In this document: one piece after another, positions 44,220 through 54,156 of the stretch
Layout: each line of letters starts with the position of its first letter
Numbering within the stretch: position 1 is the first letter of the stretch
Assembly: GCA_029982755.1 (NCBI GenBank)
Contig: JARRBR010000002.1
Span: 1-64,000, forward strand
Source: Rhodocyclaceae bacterium
GTDB lineage: Bacteria; Pseudomonadota; Gammaproteobacteria; Burkholderiales; Rhodocyclaceae
Direction: 5' to 3'
Length of the DNA: 64,000 nt
Position numbers and translations under genes: made by a program
Notes under the pieces: generated by a model
What the model saw: only the letters and a program-made list of their open reading frames with translations
What the model was told of the DNA's origin: nothing
Databases searched by the model: none

Positions 44220-45485
44220 ATGCAACACGCCGCGCGCAACTACGCCATCGTCACCGCCGCCTACTGGGGCTTCACGCTCACCGACGGCGCGCTGCGCATG
44301 CTGGTGCTGCTGCACTTCTACGGCCTGGGCTACTCGCCGTTCACGCTCGCCTTCCTGTTCCTGCTCTACGAGGCGGCGGGCGTGCTTGCGAACCTGGTGG
44401 GCGGCTGGCTGGCGACGCACTACGGCATCGCGCGCATGCTCACGGTTGGCCTGGTGACGCAGATCATCGGCTTCGTGCTGCTTTCGCTCCTGGACCCCGG
44501 GTGGACGGCGGCGATGGCGGTAGCGTGGGTGGTGGTGGCGCAGGGCATCTGCGGCGTGGCCAAGGACCTGACCAAGACCGCGAGCAAGTCGGCGATCAAG
44601 CTCACTCAGGCCCAGGTCCAGGCCGAGGTGAAGGAGCAGGCGCATGGTGGAAGCCAGGGCCAGCTCTTCAAGTGGGTGGCGTGGTTCACCGGCAGCAAGA
44701 ATGCGATGAAGGGCATCGGCTTCTTCCTTGGTGGCCTGCTGCTGGAAACCCTGGGCTTTCGCGGCGCGCTGTGGGCGATGGCGGGGCTGCTGGCGCTGGT
44801 GCTGGTCGGCGTTGTCGCCTCGCTGCCGCCGATGATGGGGAAGAAAAAGGCCTCGAAGTCGGTGCGCGAGCTGTTCGCCAAGAACCCTGGCATCAACGCG
44901 CTGGCCGCCGCGCGGGTGGTACTGTTCGGTGCGCGCGACGTGTGGTTCGTGGTCGGCGTGCCGGTGTTCCTGTATTCGGCGGGGTGGACCTTCACCATGG
45001 TCGGCACCTTCCTTGCCGTATGGACCATCGCCTACGGCCTGGTGCAGGCGCTGGCGCCGCACATCGTGCGCCGCAGCGCCGACGGCCTGAGCCGTGAAGT
45101 GCCGGCCGCGCGCCTGTGGTCGGCCTTGCTCGCGCTGATCCCGGCTGCGCTCGCGGTCGCGGTGTGGCTGCAGGCACCGAATCTGGAATGGGTGGTGGTC
45201 GGCGGGCTCGGGCTGTTCGGTTTTGCATTCGCGGTCAACTCCTCGGTGCACTCCTACCTGGTGCTGGCCTACGCCGGCTCGGAGAAGGCGGCCGAGGACG
45301 TCGGCTTCTACTACGCCGCCAACGCGCTCGGCCGCTTCATCGGCACGCTGCTGTCGGGGCTGCTGTACCAGTGGGGCGGGCTGTTTTACGCGCTCGTCGG
45401 TTCGGCCGTGATGTTGCTGCTGTGCTGGCTGGCGACGCTGGCCTTGCCGCTGGCGCGTCACGACGCCGTCCGCTCCGCACCCTGA
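44220..45485 (+). CDS. arsJ: ArsJ, organoarsenical (1-arseno-3-phosphoglycerate) efflux MFS protein
   Basis: The 421-aa product is a major-facilitator protein with about 12 hydrophobic segments, beginning NYAIVTAAYWGFTLTDGALRM, and with GVAKDLTKTASKSAIK in the central region, typical for ArsJ. It expels the arsenylated phosphoglycerate, which then breaks down outside to arsenate and phosphoglycerate. It follows the GAPDH gene directly and precedes arsR by 22 bases. Confidence 0.93.
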   Translation: MQHAARNYAIVTAAYWGFTLTDGALRMLVLLHFYGLGYSPFTLAFLFLLYEAAGVLANLVGGWLATHYGIARMLTVGLVTQIIGFVLLSLLDPGWTAAMAVAWVVVAQGICGVAKDLTKTASKSAIKLTQAQVQAEVKEQAHGGSQGQLFKWVAWFTGSKNAMKGIGFFLGGLLLETLGFRGALWAMAGLLALVLVGVVASLPPMMGKKKASKSVRELFAKNPGINALAAARVVLFGARDVWFVVGVPVFLYSAGWTFTMVGTFLAVWTIAYGLVQALAPHIVRRSADGLSREVPAARLWSALLALIPAALAVAVWLQAPNLEWVVVGGLGLFGFAFAVNSSVHSYLVLAYAGSEKAAEDVGFYYAANALGRFIGTLLSGLLYQWGGLFYALVGSAVMLLLCWLATLALPLARHDAVRSAP

Positions 45486-45507
45486 GCCGCTGGTCTGGAG
45501 AACGAAC

Positions 45508-45840
45508 ATGGAAAAGAACGCGGCACTGCCGATCTTCGAAGCGCTGTCCTCGGGCATCCGTCTGGACGTCTTTCGCCTGCTGGTGCGCGTCGGCCCCGCG
45601 GGCATGGTGGCAGGCGAGCTGTCGACCGCGCTCGACATCCCGCCCACCAACCTGTCCTTCCACCTCAAAACCCTGGCGCATGCCGGCCTGGTGTCGGCGG
45701 AGCAGGAAGGCCGCTTTCAGCGCTACCGCGCCAACATGGCGCTGATGCGCGAGCTGATCGCCTACCTGACCGAGGAATGCTGTGCCGGGGCGCCCGAGCT
45801 TTGCGGCATCGACGCCTGCGCCTCGGGTTTGAACTGCTGA
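45508..45840 (+). CDS. arsR: ArsR-family arsenic-responsive repressor
   Basis: The 110-aa product has the winged helix of ArsR proteins: LSSGIRLDVFRLL, then the recognition helix PPTNLSFHLKTLAHAGLV. The As(III)-binding cysteines are not in the classical recognition-helix ELCVCDL motif; instead there are C91, C92, C99, C104 and C110 at the C terminus, as in the AfArsR/CgArsR-type variants with displaced sites. A GGAG ribosome site precedes the ATG. It sits third in the operon and likely controls the promoter near 43127. Confidence 0.92.
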   Translation: MEKNAALPIFEALSSGIRLDVFRLLVRVGPAGMVAGELSTALDIPPTNLSFHLKTLAHAGLVSAEQEGRFQRYRANMALMRELIAYLTEECCAGAPELCGIDACASGLNC

Positions 45841-45886
45841 ATTGAACGACCGCCCGATCGGGCTCATGACGACGAAGGATCCTCCC

Positions 45887-46393
45887 ATGTCCGACAAGAT
45901 CTACAACGTGCTCTTCCTGTGCTCGGCCAACTCGGCGCGCAGCATCATCGCCGAGGTCGTGCTCAATCAGCTCGGCAAGGGCCGCTTTCGCGCCTTCAGC
46001 GCCGGCAGTCAGCCCAGCGCTGCGGTGCATCCGTTGACGCTTCAGGTGCTGCAGGGCCAGGGTTACGACACCGGTGCGCTGCGCAGCAAGAGCTGGGAGG
46101 AGTTCGCCCGCCCCGATGCACCCCGGATGGACTTCGTGTTCACCGTGTGCGACCAGACCGCTGGCGAAGTCTGCCCGGTGTGGCCCGGCCAGCCGCTGAC
46201 CGCGCATTGGGGCTTTGCCGACCCGGTCAAGGTCGAAGGCGACGAGCAGCGTCGGATCGACGCCTTCAGCCGGATCCAGTGCCAGATTGCCAACCGCCTG
46301 CGGCTGTTCCTGAGCCTGCCGCTGGCCAAGCTCGACCGGCTGGCGATCAAGCACGAGATCGACCGCATCGGCCAGACCGCGGAAGAGGGCTGA
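45887..46393 (+). CDS. arsC: Arsenate reductase, low-molecular-weight phosphatase type
   Basis: The 168-aa product has the Cx5R phosphate loop [10 protein letters not shown] (C12, R18) and later cysteines in [15 protein letters not shown], placing it with thioredoxin- or mycothiol-type LMW-PTP arsenate reductases. It turns arsenate into arsenite for export by Acr3, whose ATG is 1 base after this stop. ATG 45887 is preferred to the upstream frame start 45842. Confidence 0.9.
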   Translation: MSDKIYNVLFLCSANSARSIIAEVVLNQLGKGRFRAFSAGSQPSAAVHPLTLQVLQGQGYDTGALRSKSWEEFARPDAPRMDFVFTVCDQTAGEVCPVWPGQPLTAHWGFADPVKVEGDEQRRIDAFSRIQCQIANRLRLFLSLPLAKLDRLAIKHEIDRIGQTAEEG

Positions 46394-46394
46394 C

Positions 46395-47459
46395 ATGGGA
46401 CTGTTCGAGCGTTATCTGACCGTCTGGGTCGCACTCGGGATCCTCGCCGGCGTCGGCCTGGGGCTGGTCGCGCCGGGCGCCTTCCAGCGCATCGCGGGCC
46501 TCGAGTTCGCCCAGGTCAATCTGGTGGTGGCGGTGTTCATCTGGGTGATGATCTACCCGATGATGATCCAGATCGACTGGCACGCGGTCCGGGACGTGGG
46601 CAGGAAACCCCGCGGCCTGGTGCTGACCCTGGTCGTGAACTGGCTCATCAAGCCCTTCACGATGGCCGCGCTCGGCGTGCTGTTCTTCCAGTACGTCTTC
46701 GCTCCCTGGGTTGATCCAGCTTCGGCCAGCGAGTACATCGCCGGCATGATCCTGCTCGGCGTGGCGCCATGCACCGCGATGGTGTTCGTGTGGAGCCAGC
46801 TGGTGAAGGGCGATCCCAACTACACCCTGGTGCAGGTGTCGGTGAACGACCTCATCATGATCTTCGCCTTCGCCCCGATCGCCGCCTTCCTGCTCGGCGT
46901 CACCGACCTCACCGTGCCGTGGGAGACGCTGCTGCTGTCGACCGTGCTCTACGTGGTGCTGCCGCTCGCGGCCGGCATGGCGACGCGGCACGCGCTGGAA
47001 CGGCGCTCGCCGACCGCGGTGTCGGAGTTCGTCGGCCGCCTCAAGCCCTGGTCCATCGTCGGCCTGATCGCCACCGTGGTGCTGCTGTTCGGCTTCCAGG
47101 CGCGTACCATCGTCGAGCAACCGCTTGTGATCGGCCTGATCGCGGTGCCGCTGCTGGTGCAGAGCTACGGCATCTTCCTGATCGCCTACATCGCCGCGAA
47201 GGCGCTGAAGCTGCCGCACAACGTGGCCGGCCCGGCGTGCCTGATCGGCACCTCGAACTTCTTCGAACTGGCGGTGGCAGTGGCGATCTCGCTGTTCGGC
47301 CTCAACTCGGGCGCCGCGCTGGCGACCGTGGTCGGCGTGCTGGTGGAAGTGCCGGTGATGCTGTCGCTGGTGGCGATCGTCAATCGCACGCAGCACTGGT
47401 TCGCGCCCGCCGCGGTCCCGGTGGGGCAGGGCACCATCAGAGGGGAAGCACGCCGATGA
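46395..47459 (+). CDS. acr3: Arsenite efflux transporter Acr3
   Basis: The 354-aa product has about ten hydrophobic segments and the Acr3 landmarks [30 protein letters not shown] with the conserved cysteine of the fourth membrane helix, and [18 protein letters not shown]. It pumps arsenite out of the cell. It overlaps the following arsC by 4 bases and follows the LMW reductase directly. Confidence 0.95.
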   Translation: MGLFERYLTVWVALGILAGVGLGLVAPGAFQRIAGLEFAQVNLVVAVFIWVMIYPMMIQIDWHAVRDVGRKPRGLVLTLVVNWLIKPFTMAALGVLFFQYVFAPWVDPASASEYIAGMILLGVAPCTAMVFVWSQLVKGDPNYTLVQVSVNDLIMIFAFAPIAAFLLGVTDLTVPWETLLLSTVLYVVLPLAAGMATRHALERRSPTAVSEFVGRLKPWSIVGLIATVVLLFGFQARTIVEQPLVIGLIAVPLLVQSYGIFLIAYIAAKALKLPHNVAGPACLIGTSNFFELAVAVAISLFGLNSGAALATVVGVLVEVPVMLSLVAIVNRTQHWFAPAAVPVGQGTIRGEARR

Positions 47460-47878
47460 GCGACATCACGATCTACCACAACCCGCGCTGCGGCACCTCG
47501 CGCAACACGCTCGCGATGATCCGCAACAGCGGCGAAGAGCCGACCGTCATCGAATACCTCAAGACTCCGCCGAGCCGCGAACGGCTCGTCGAGCTGATCG
47601 CCGCAGCGGGCCTTGGCGTGCGCGGCATCATGCGCGCGAAGGAGGCGCTCTTCACCGAGCTCGGCCTCACCGACCCGGCGAAGACCGACGACGAGCTGAT
47701 GGACGCGATGATGGCGCACCCCGTGCTGATCAACCGCCCGATCGTCGTCACGCCGCTCGGCACGCGCCTGTGCCGGCCGTCCGAGGTGGTGCTGGACATC
47801 CTGCCGCAGCCGCAGCGCGGCGCCTTCGCCAAGGAGGACGGCGAGCAGGTGGTCGATGCGGAGGGGCGTCGTGTCTGA
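47456..47878 (+). CDS. arsC: Arsenate reductase, glutaredoxin-dependent type
   Basis: The 140-aa product has [12 protein letters not shown] with C12 and the [15 protein letters not shown] arginines of plasmid R773-type ArsC. It reduces arsenate with glutathione and glutaredoxin. It is unrelated in fold to the other reductase of this operon, so the cluster carries two independent reductase chemistries. The ATG overlaps the acr3 stop. Confidence 0.95.
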   Translation: MSDITIYHNPRCGTSRNTLAMIRNSGEEPTVIEYLKTPPSRERLVELIAAAGLGVRGIMRAKEALFTELGLTDPAKTDDELMDAMMAHPVLINRPIVVTPLGTRLCRPSEVVLDILPQPQRGAFAKEDGEQVVDAEGRRV

Positions 47879-48608
47879 GTCCGCTCAGCGTGTGCAAGCC
47901 ACCGATCTGCCCAACGTCGATCCGGCGCTGTTCCGCGTGCCCGATCCGGTGCAATTGCGCGCCGTGCAGCCATCCACCCATCCGCCGCGCATCGTCCTGC
48001 TCTACGGTTCGTTGCGTGCGCGCTCCTTCAGCCGCCTGCTCGCCGAAGAGGCCGCACGCCTGCTGCGCGCGATGGGGACCGAGGCACGCATTTTCAACCC
48101 CAGCGGCCTGCCGCTGCCGGATGACGCGCCCGACACCCATCCCAAGGTCGTCGAGCTGCGCGAGCTCACGCAGTGGGCCGAAGGCATGGTGTGGTGCTCG
48201 CCCGAGCGCCATGGCGCCATGACCGGGATCATGAAGACGCAGATCGACTGGATCCCGCTGTCGGTCGGCGCCGTGCGTCCGACCCAGGGCAAGACGCTGG
48301 CCGTCATGCAGGTGTGCGGCGGCTCGCAATCCTTCAACGCGGTCAACCAGATGCGGGTGCTCGGGCGCTGGATGCGCATGCTGACCATCCCCAATCAGTC
48401 CTCCGTGGCCAAGGCGTTTCTCGAGTTCGACGACAACGACCGCATGAAGCCTTCGGCTTACTACGATCGTGTCGTCGATGTGATGGAGGAACTGGTGAAG
48501 TTCACGCTGCTTACACGCGACATCGCGCCTTACCTGGTCGACCGCTACAGTGAACGCAAGGAGAGCGCGGCCGAACTGTCGGCGCGGGTGAACCAGGCGT
48601 CGATCTGA
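47871..48608 (+). CDS. arsH: ArsH, NADPH-dependent flavin oxidoreductase
   Basis: The 245-aa product has [19 protein letters not shown]-type FMN-binding sequence near residues 41-60, [20 protein letters not shown] and [18 protein letters not shown], all typical of ArsH. It oxidises trivalent organoarsenicals to less toxic pentavalent forms. I prefer GTG 47871, which has GGAGGGG 4 bases upstream and overlaps the arsC end by 8 bases; ATG 47856 is possible. Confidence 0.93.
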   Translation: MSESAQRVQATDLPNVDPALFRVPDPVQLRAVQPSTHPPRIVLLYGSLRARSFSRLLAEEAARLLRAMGTEARIFNPSGLPLPDDAPDTHPKVVELRELTQWAEGMVWCSPERHGAMTGIMKTQIDWIPLSVGAVRPTQGKTLAVMQVCGGSQSFNAVNQMRVLGRWMRMLTIPNQSSVAKAFLEFDDNDRMKPSAYYDRVVDVMEELVKFTLLTRDIAPYLVDRYSERKESAAELSARVNQASI

Positions 48609-48634
48609 CTTCGACTGCCCCGCCCGCGCTTTCC

Positions 48635-49216
48635 TTGCCGAACGATCAAGGATTGCCTTCGAAAGAGCGCCCCAAGGTGACGGTCCCCTGTCTGCTCGAT
48701 GCGTGGTCGGCGCACGAAGCCGAACTGCTGCGCTACCTGCGCCACCACGTCCGCCCGCCCGCGGAGGCGGAGGATGTGCTGCACGACCTTTTCCTCAAGG
48801 CCTTGCGCCAGGGCGAGCGTTTCTGCGCCGTGAACAATCCTCGTGCGTGGCTGTTCGAGGTGGCACGCAACGTCCTTGTCGATCGCGCACGCGGGGGCCG
48901 CAACAACGAACCGTTGCCGGACGATCTGGCGGCGCCCGAGGTCGAGCTTGCGGCGGTCGACGGCCTGTCGGCCTGCCTGCCACGAGTACTGCGCGAGCTT
49001 GCTGCGGAGGATCGCGAAGCCATCGAACTGTGCGATCTCGGCGACATGACCCAGGGGCGTTTCGCTGAACTGAAGGGCTTGTCGCTGCCCGGGGCAAAGT
49101 CGCGTGTCCAGCGCGCACGCCAGCGCCTGCGGGCACAATTGCTGCGGTCCTGCCAGGTGCGGTTCGACGAAGCCGGCGCTGTGTGCTGCTTCGTGCCGCG
49201 GTCGCCGCCCGGCTGA
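48635..49216 (+). CDS. ECF-type RNA polymerase sigma factor, SigZ-like
   Basis: The product (193 aa from TTG 48635, or 179 aa from GTG 48677) has sigma region 2 (LLRYLRHHVRPPAEAEDVLHD, AWLFEVARNVLVDRARG) and region 4 (LRELAAEDREAIELCDLGDMTQ, FAELKGLSLPGAKSRVQRAR). The tail has cysteines (SCQVRFDEAG, CCF), as in SigZ-type factors. No anti-sigma gene is adjacent. It stands 26 bases after arsH and before the P-type ATPase, so a role in metal or arsenic response is plausible but only by position. Confidence 0.85.
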   Translation: MPNDQGLPSKERPKVTVPCLLDAWSAHEAELLRYLRHHVRPPAEAEDVLHDLFLKALRQGERFCAVNNPRAWLFEVARNVLVDRARGGRNNEPLPDDLAAPEVELAAVDGLSACLPRVLRELAAEDREAIELCDLGDMTQGRFAELKGLSLPGAKSRVQRARQRLRAQLLRSCQVRFDEAGAVCCFVPRSPPG

Positions 49217-49355
49217 AGTCCGGGTCGTTCGTGCATCCATTCCGGCCCGGCTGCGTCATCATCGTCGGGGCTGCGCCGCGCTGCCGGGGAGGTTCGCGGG
49301 AGGCGGACGATAAGGGCGCGACGGTCCGCGCCGATGCAGGAGAACCAACTCGATC

Positions 49356-52190
49356 ATGGCCAGGGAATGCACGTGCACCGATGCCAGCCGGCTCGGCGTT
49401 GCCGAGATTGCGCGGGCCTTGCGCACGGACTGCGAGAACGGTCTGGGCGCAGCCGAAGCCGCGCAGCGCCTGGCCCGAGGTGGCCCCAACGCGCTACGCA
49501 GCGTGCCCCCGACGCCGGCATGGCGGCGCCTGCTGGCGCAGTTCCATGACCCCCTGATCTACCTGCTGCTGGGCGCGATCGTGGTCACGCTCGTGGTGTG
49601 GGAGATCGAGGGGCAAGCGGGCTGGCCGTTCGACGCGATCGCGATCGCGCTGATCGTCGTGCTGAACGCGATCCTCGGCTTCGTGCAGGAGGCGCGGGCA
49701 GAGAATGCCGCGGCCGCATTGGCGAAGCTGAGCGAGGTGAGCGTCAGCGTCATCCGCGACGGTCAATTGCAGCGCATTCCGAGCACCGGCCTGGTGTGCG
49801 GCGACCTGCTGGTGCTGGCGGAAGGCGATGCGGTCGGTGCCGATGCCCGCCTCGTTCGCACGGCGACGCTCTTCGTGCAGGAGGCGTCGCTCACCGGCGA
49901 GAGCGAGCCGGTGCTCAAGGACGCGGCAACCCTGGCCAGCGCGGTGGCGGTGGCGGATCAGCGCAACATGGTGTTCAAGGGTACGGCGGTCGTGCGCGGC
50001 AACGGCCTCGCGCTGGTCACGGCGACCGGCATGGACACGCAGATGGGCGCGATCGCCGCCCTGCTCGAGCGCACCGAGGAAGATCCGACCCCGCTGCAGC
50101 GGGAGGTCGCGCGCATCGGGCGCATGCTCGGCACGGCCGTCCTCGTCATCGCGGTCGTCGTGGTCGCGTCGGTCGTGCTGGAGTCGGAGATCCGCAGCGC
50201 GCGCGACCTGCTCGACGTGCTGCTGCTCGGGGTGTCGCTCGCCGTCGCGGCGGTGCCGGAAGGGCTGCCTGCGGTGCTGTCAATCGTGCTCGCGATCGGC
50301 GTGCAGCGCATGGCGGCGCGGAACGCCATCGTCAAGCGGCTGTCTTCGGTGGAGACGCTCGGCTCGGCCTCGGTGATCTGCTCGGACAAGACCGGCACCC
50401 TGACGCGCTCCGAAATGACCATCGTGCGCGTGGCCACGCTGTCGGGCACGACCGAGGTCAGCGGCGTGGGCTATGCGCCCGAGGGCGAGGTTCATCAGGC
50501 GGGCAGGGTGCTGTCGCAGGGGCCGGCGCACGCGGAGCATGTCGTCGTGCTCTCCGGCGGCAGCCTCGCCGGCAATGCCGACCTGAGCCAGGCCGAGGAC
50601 GGCAGCTGGCAGATTCAGGGCGACCCGACCGAGGCGGCCTTTCTGGTCGCCGAGCGCAAGCTCGGCGTGCATGAGCGCCGTGCCCGCCGCTTCGAGCGCG
50701 TCGCCGAAGTGCCGTTCACCTCCGAGCGCAAGATGATGTCGGTGATCGCCATCGATCACGAGCACGACGATAGCCTCGTGGTGATCGCCAAGGGCGCGCC
50801 GGACGTGCTGCTGGGGCGGTGCACGCGGGCGCGAATCGGACTCGATGTGGTGGCGCTCGACGACGCGATGCGGGCGCGCGTCCTGGCCGATGTCGACGCG
50901 ATGTCCGACGCTGCGCTTCGTACCCTGGCGGTGGCCTATCGGCCGTTGAGCGGCGCAGAGGATGCCCGGACGGGCGAAGCGCTGGAACGGGACCTCGTCT
51001 TCGTCGGTACGGTCGGCATCATCGATCCGCCTCGGGAGGAGGCGAAACAGGCGATAGGCGACGCGCTGCGCGCGGGCATCCGCGTGATCATGATCACCGG
51101 CGATCATCCGCGCACCGCGGCGCGCATTGCGGCCGACCTCGGCATCGTCGAGCCGGGCGCAACCGCGATCACGGGCGCGGAGATCGATGCGATGGACGAC
51201 GCGGCCTTTGCCGATGCGGTCAGGACGACCTCGGTCTTCGCCCGCGTCGCGCCCGCGCACAAGCTGCGCATCGTCGATGCGCTGCAGGCCGACAGGCACG
51301 TGGTTGCCATGACCGGGGACGGCGTCAATGACGCACCGGCGCTGAAGTCGGCCGACATCGGCGTGGCGATGGGGGGCACCGGAACGGAGGTGACGAAGGA
51401 GGCGGCAAAGATGATCCTGGCCGACGACAACTTCGCCACCATCGTTGCGGCCGTGCGCGAGGGGCGGGGCATCTTCGACAACATCGAGAAGTTCCTGCGC
51501 TACCTGCTGTCTTCGAACATGGGCGAAGTGCTGACGATCTTCCTTGGCGTGCTCGGCGCCGGCGTGATCGGCCTGCAGGAAGGCGGCGCGACGCTGGTGC
51601 TGCCGCTGCTGGCGACACAGATCCTCTGGATCAATCTGCTCACCGACTCCTGGCCGGCGATGGCGATGGGCGTCGATCCCCACACCGACGACGTCATGGC
51701 CCGGCGGCCGCGGCGTCCGGACCAGCGCGTCATCGACGTGCGGATGTGGATGGGTGTCGTGCAGATCGGCCTGGTGATGGCAGCCGCCACCTTGCTGACC
51801 ATCGACCTGTTCCTGCCCGGCGGCTTGATCCAGGGTACCCACGACCTCGACACCGCCCGCACGGCCGGATTCACGGTGCTGGTGTTCGCCCAGCTGTTCA
51901 ACTGCTTCAATGCGCGCTCTGCGACAAGCAGCGCATTCCATCGGCCCTTCGCCAATCCCTGGTTGTGGGCGGCGGTCGGCGTTTCGGTGCTGTTGCAGGT
52001 GGCGGTCGTCCACGTCGAGCTCTTGAACCGGGTGTTCGGGACCGTGCCGCTGACGGCGGAGCAATGGCTGTTCTGCGTGGGGATGGCCAGTGCGGTGTTG
52101 TGGTTCGGAGAACTGCGCAAGTTCTGGCTGCGCGTCGGGCGCACGTCCGTGCCTGCATCCTTTTCGTCGCATGAACGTCATCGTTCATGA
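49356..52190 (+). CDS. P-type cation-transporting ATPase (P2 type, calcium-ATPase-like)
   Basis: The 944-aa product has SLTGES at 178-183, the membrane motif PEGLP at 301-305, phosphorylation site CSDKTGTLT with D344, and the hinge MTGDGVNDAPALKSADIG. PEGLP and the C-terminal extra membrane helices place it with calcium, sodium or manganese P2 pumps rather than the heavy-metal CPC type. The N terminus has a CTC triplet. AGGAG lies upstream of ATG 49356. Its ion cannot be read from the sequence. Confidence 0.92.
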   Translation: MARECTCTDASRLGVAEIARALRTDCENGLGAAEAAQRLARGGPNALRSVPPTPAWRRLLAQFHDPLIYLLLGAIVVTLVVWEIEGQAGWPFDAIAIALIVVLNAILGFVQEARAENAAAALAKLSEVSVSVIRDGQLQRIPSTGLVCGDLLVLAEGDAVGADARLVRTATLFVQEASLTGESEPVLKDAATLASAVAVADQRNMVFKGTAVVRGNGLALVTATGMDTQMGAIAALLERTEEDPTPLQREVARIGRMLGTAVLVIAVVVVASVVLESEIRSARDLLDVLLLGVSLAVAAVPEGLPAVLSIVLAIGVQRMAARNAIVKRLSSVETLGSASVICSDKTGTLTRSEMTIVRVATLSGTTEVSGVGYAPEGEVHQAGRVLSQGPAHAEHVVVLSGGSLAGNADLSQAEDGSWQIQGDPTEAAFLVAERKLGVHERRARRFERVAEVPFTSERKMMSVIAIDHEHDDSLVVIAKGAPDVLLGRCTRARIGLDVVALDDAMRARVLADVDAMSDAALRTLAVAYRPLSGAEDARTGEALERDLVFVGTVGIIDPPREEAKQAIGDALRAGIRVIMITGDHPRTAARIAADLGIVEPGATAITGAEIDAMDDAAFADAVRTTSVFARVAPAHKLRIVDALQADRHVVAMTGDGVNDAPALKSADIGVAMGGTGTEVTKEAAKMILADDNFATIVAAVREGRGIFDNIEKFLRYLLSSNMGEVLTIFLGVLGAGVIGLQEGGATLVLPLLATQILWINLLTDSWPAMAMGVDPHTDDVMARRPRRPDQRVIDVRMWMGVVQIGLVMAAATLLTIDLFLPGGLIQGTHDLDTARTAGFTVLVFAQLFNCFNARSATSSAFHRPFANPWLWAAVGVSVLLQVAVVHVELLNRVFGTVPLTAEQWLFCVGMASAVLWFGELRKFWLRVGRTSVPASFSSHERHRS

Positions 52191-52280
52191 GAGCGCTTGT
52201 CGTCGAACGGACTCTCCGCTAGCTTTGGCCAGGTTCAGGCTTGGCAGCAGGATCATTCCTTTCTCGCCGGAGTTCGCATC

Positions 52281-53750
52281 ATGGACACCCTGACTTCCTG
52301 GGTTTTGCCCGTCCTCCACGGCGGCCTGGGCAACCTCGCCGCCTACCTTGCGGCGCACGTGCTGCTGTGCCTGCTGCCGGCCTTCTTCATCGCCGGCGCG
52401 ATGTCGGCGCTGATCCCCAAGGAGACCATCACCCGCTTCCTCGGGCGCAACTCCAGCAAGACCGTGTCCTACCCGGCCGCCGCTGCCGCCGGCTCGCTGC
52501 TCGCGGTGTGCTCGTGCACCATCGTTCCGCTCTTTGCCGGCATCTACAAGAAAGGCGCGGGCCTGGGGCCGGCGATCACCTTCCTGTTCTTCGCGCCGGC
52601 GGCCAACATCCTCGCCCTCGTCTATACCGGTGGCATCATCGGCCCCGACCTGGCGGTGGCGCGCTTCGTCCTGTCGCTCACCTTCGGCATCGGCATCGGG
52701 CTGATCATGGCGCTGATCTTCCGCGCCGATGACGCCGCGCACGACCTCGCCACCGACAGCGCCTTCGGTGCGCAGGGTGCCGGCATGGGGCGGATGGCGC
52801 TGGTGTTCCTGTTCGTGTGGGTGGCGCTGCTGCTGGCCGGGACGCTGAAGCTCGACGTGCTGACCGGAACCTACCTGAGCTTCGAACTGCCGATCGGCGA
52901 CGCCCAGGGCTGGCAGGCCGCGCTCGACCGCCTGGTGCCCTATGACGCAGCCAAGGGCGAGGAGGGCGTGTCGGTGCAGGGCGTGGTCCTGATAGCGCTG
53001 CTGGCCTCGATCGGCTATTCCGCCTGGTGCGGCTTCGAGAACATCGCCGACGGGGCCAACGCGTGGACCTGGATCAGCCTCGCGCTGATCGCGGCGACGC
53101 TGCTGGTGGCCGCGCTGGCGGTGCAGCCGGTGGCGGACGGGCTGCGCATCGGTCTGACCGGCAAGTTCTTCGCGGTCGCCGCGGCACTCGCGGCGCTGCA
53201 CGGGATCGTGCGCCATCGCCTGAGCGAGGACGAACTGCGCGACTGGCTGTGGGAGTCCTGGCGCTTCGTGAAGCAGATCTTCCCGCTGCTGGTGGTGGGC
53301 GTGTTCATCGTCGGCATGATCCGCGTGCTGATCCGCCCGGAGTGGATCGAGATGCTGGCCGGCACCAACTCGCTCACCGGCAACCTGGCGGGCGTGGTGT
53401 TCGGCGTGTTCATGTACTTCCCGACCCTGGTCGAGGTGCCGATCGCCAAGATGTTCCTCGACCTCGGCATGCACCGCGGCCCGCTGCTCGCCTACCTGAT
53501 GTCCGACCCCGAGCTGTCGCTGCAGAGCATCCTGATCATCTCGGCGATCATCGGCCGCAGGAAGACCTTCACCTACGTCGGCCTGGTGGCGCTGTTCAGC
53601 GCAGCCGCGGGTCTCATCTACGGCGCCTGGATCGACGGCGCCTCGCTGTTCGCGCTCGCGCTCTACCTGGCGGGCTTCATCGCCGTGCTCACGGTGTTGC
53701 TGGCGGTTGCCAGCCGCCGTGCGACTGCCTCTTCACTCAAAGGAGTCTGA
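52281..53750 (+). CDS. ArsP/DUF318-family permease
   Basis: The 489-aa product has multiple hydrophobic segments and the family motif SLLAVCSCTIVPLFAGIYKK with a CSC triplet, a second FMYFPTLVEVPIAKMFLD repeat, and ILIISAIIGRRKTFTYVGLV. Relatives export trivalent organoarsenicals (ArsP) or copper and zinc (SO_0444 type). The length is closer to the latter. A CxxC thioredoxin-like gene follows by 2 bases, the usual pairing. ATG 52281 has GGAG upstream. Confidence 0.85.
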   Translation: MDTLTSWVLPVLHGGLGNLAAYLAAHVLLCLLPAFFIAGAMSALIPKETITRFLGRNSSKTVSYPAAAAAGSLLAVCSCTIVPLFAGIYKKGAGLGPAITFLFFAPAANILALVYTGGIIGPDLAVARFVLSLTFGIGIGLIMALIFRADDAAHDLATDSAFGAQGAGMGRMALVFLFVWVALLLAGTLKLDVLTGTYLSFELPIGDAQGWQAALDRLVPYDAAKGEEGVSVQGVVLIALLASIGYSAWCGFENIADGANAWTWISLALIAATLLVAALAVQPVADGLRIGLTGKFFAVAAALAALHGIVRHRLSEDELRDWLWESWRFVKQIFPLLVVGVFIVGMIRVLIRPEWIEMLAGTNSLTGNLAGVVFGVFMYFPTLVEVPIAKMFLDLGMHRGPLLAYLMSDPELSLQSILIISAIIGRRKTFTYVGLVALFSAAAGLIYGAWIDGASLFALALYLAGFIAVLTVLLAVASRRATASSLKGV

Positions 53751-53752
53751 TC

Positions 53753-53992
53753 ATGCTCAGCATCAAGGTTCTCGGTCCCGGCTGCGCCAACTGCCGCAAG
53801 CTGGAAGAAATCGTGCACGAGGCGCTCGCCGCCACCGGCGTCGAGGCGGAAGTGCTAAAGGTCACCGACATGGGGCAGATCGTCGCCTACGACGTGCTGA
53901 AGACGCCGGGCCTGGTGATCAACGAGAAGCTGGTGTCGTCGGGCCGCATCCCGACGGCGGCGACGATCGCGGAGTGGATTCGCGCGGCCTGA
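53753..53992 (+). CDS. Small thioredoxin-fold protein (redox-active disulfide protein 2)
   Basis: The 79-aa product has KVLGPGCANCRKLEE with C11 and C14, and the cis-proline region KTPGLVINEKLVSSGRIP. It is a mini-thioredoxin commonly encoded after DUF318 permeases, and probably keeps permease or metal-ligand cysteines reduced. A good ribosome site (AGGAG) lies inside the permease gene end. Confidence 0.9.
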   Translation: MLSIKVLGPGCANCRKLEEIVHEALAATGVEAEVLKVTDMGQIVAYDVLKTPGLVINEKLVSSGRIPTAATIAEWIRAA

Positions 53993-54156
53993 CGTGTCGC
54001 CGGACCGAGCCCGACGGCAATGAGGTCTGGGGAGCTGAAGCCTGCAATCGGGTCGAGGGGCCGCAGCGACATCAGTCGGAGCCGCGCGGTTCTGCGACCG
54101 GGAAAACGACGATAATGGCGCCCAATTCATTTTGAGCGCCGCGTCTGCATTCCCTC

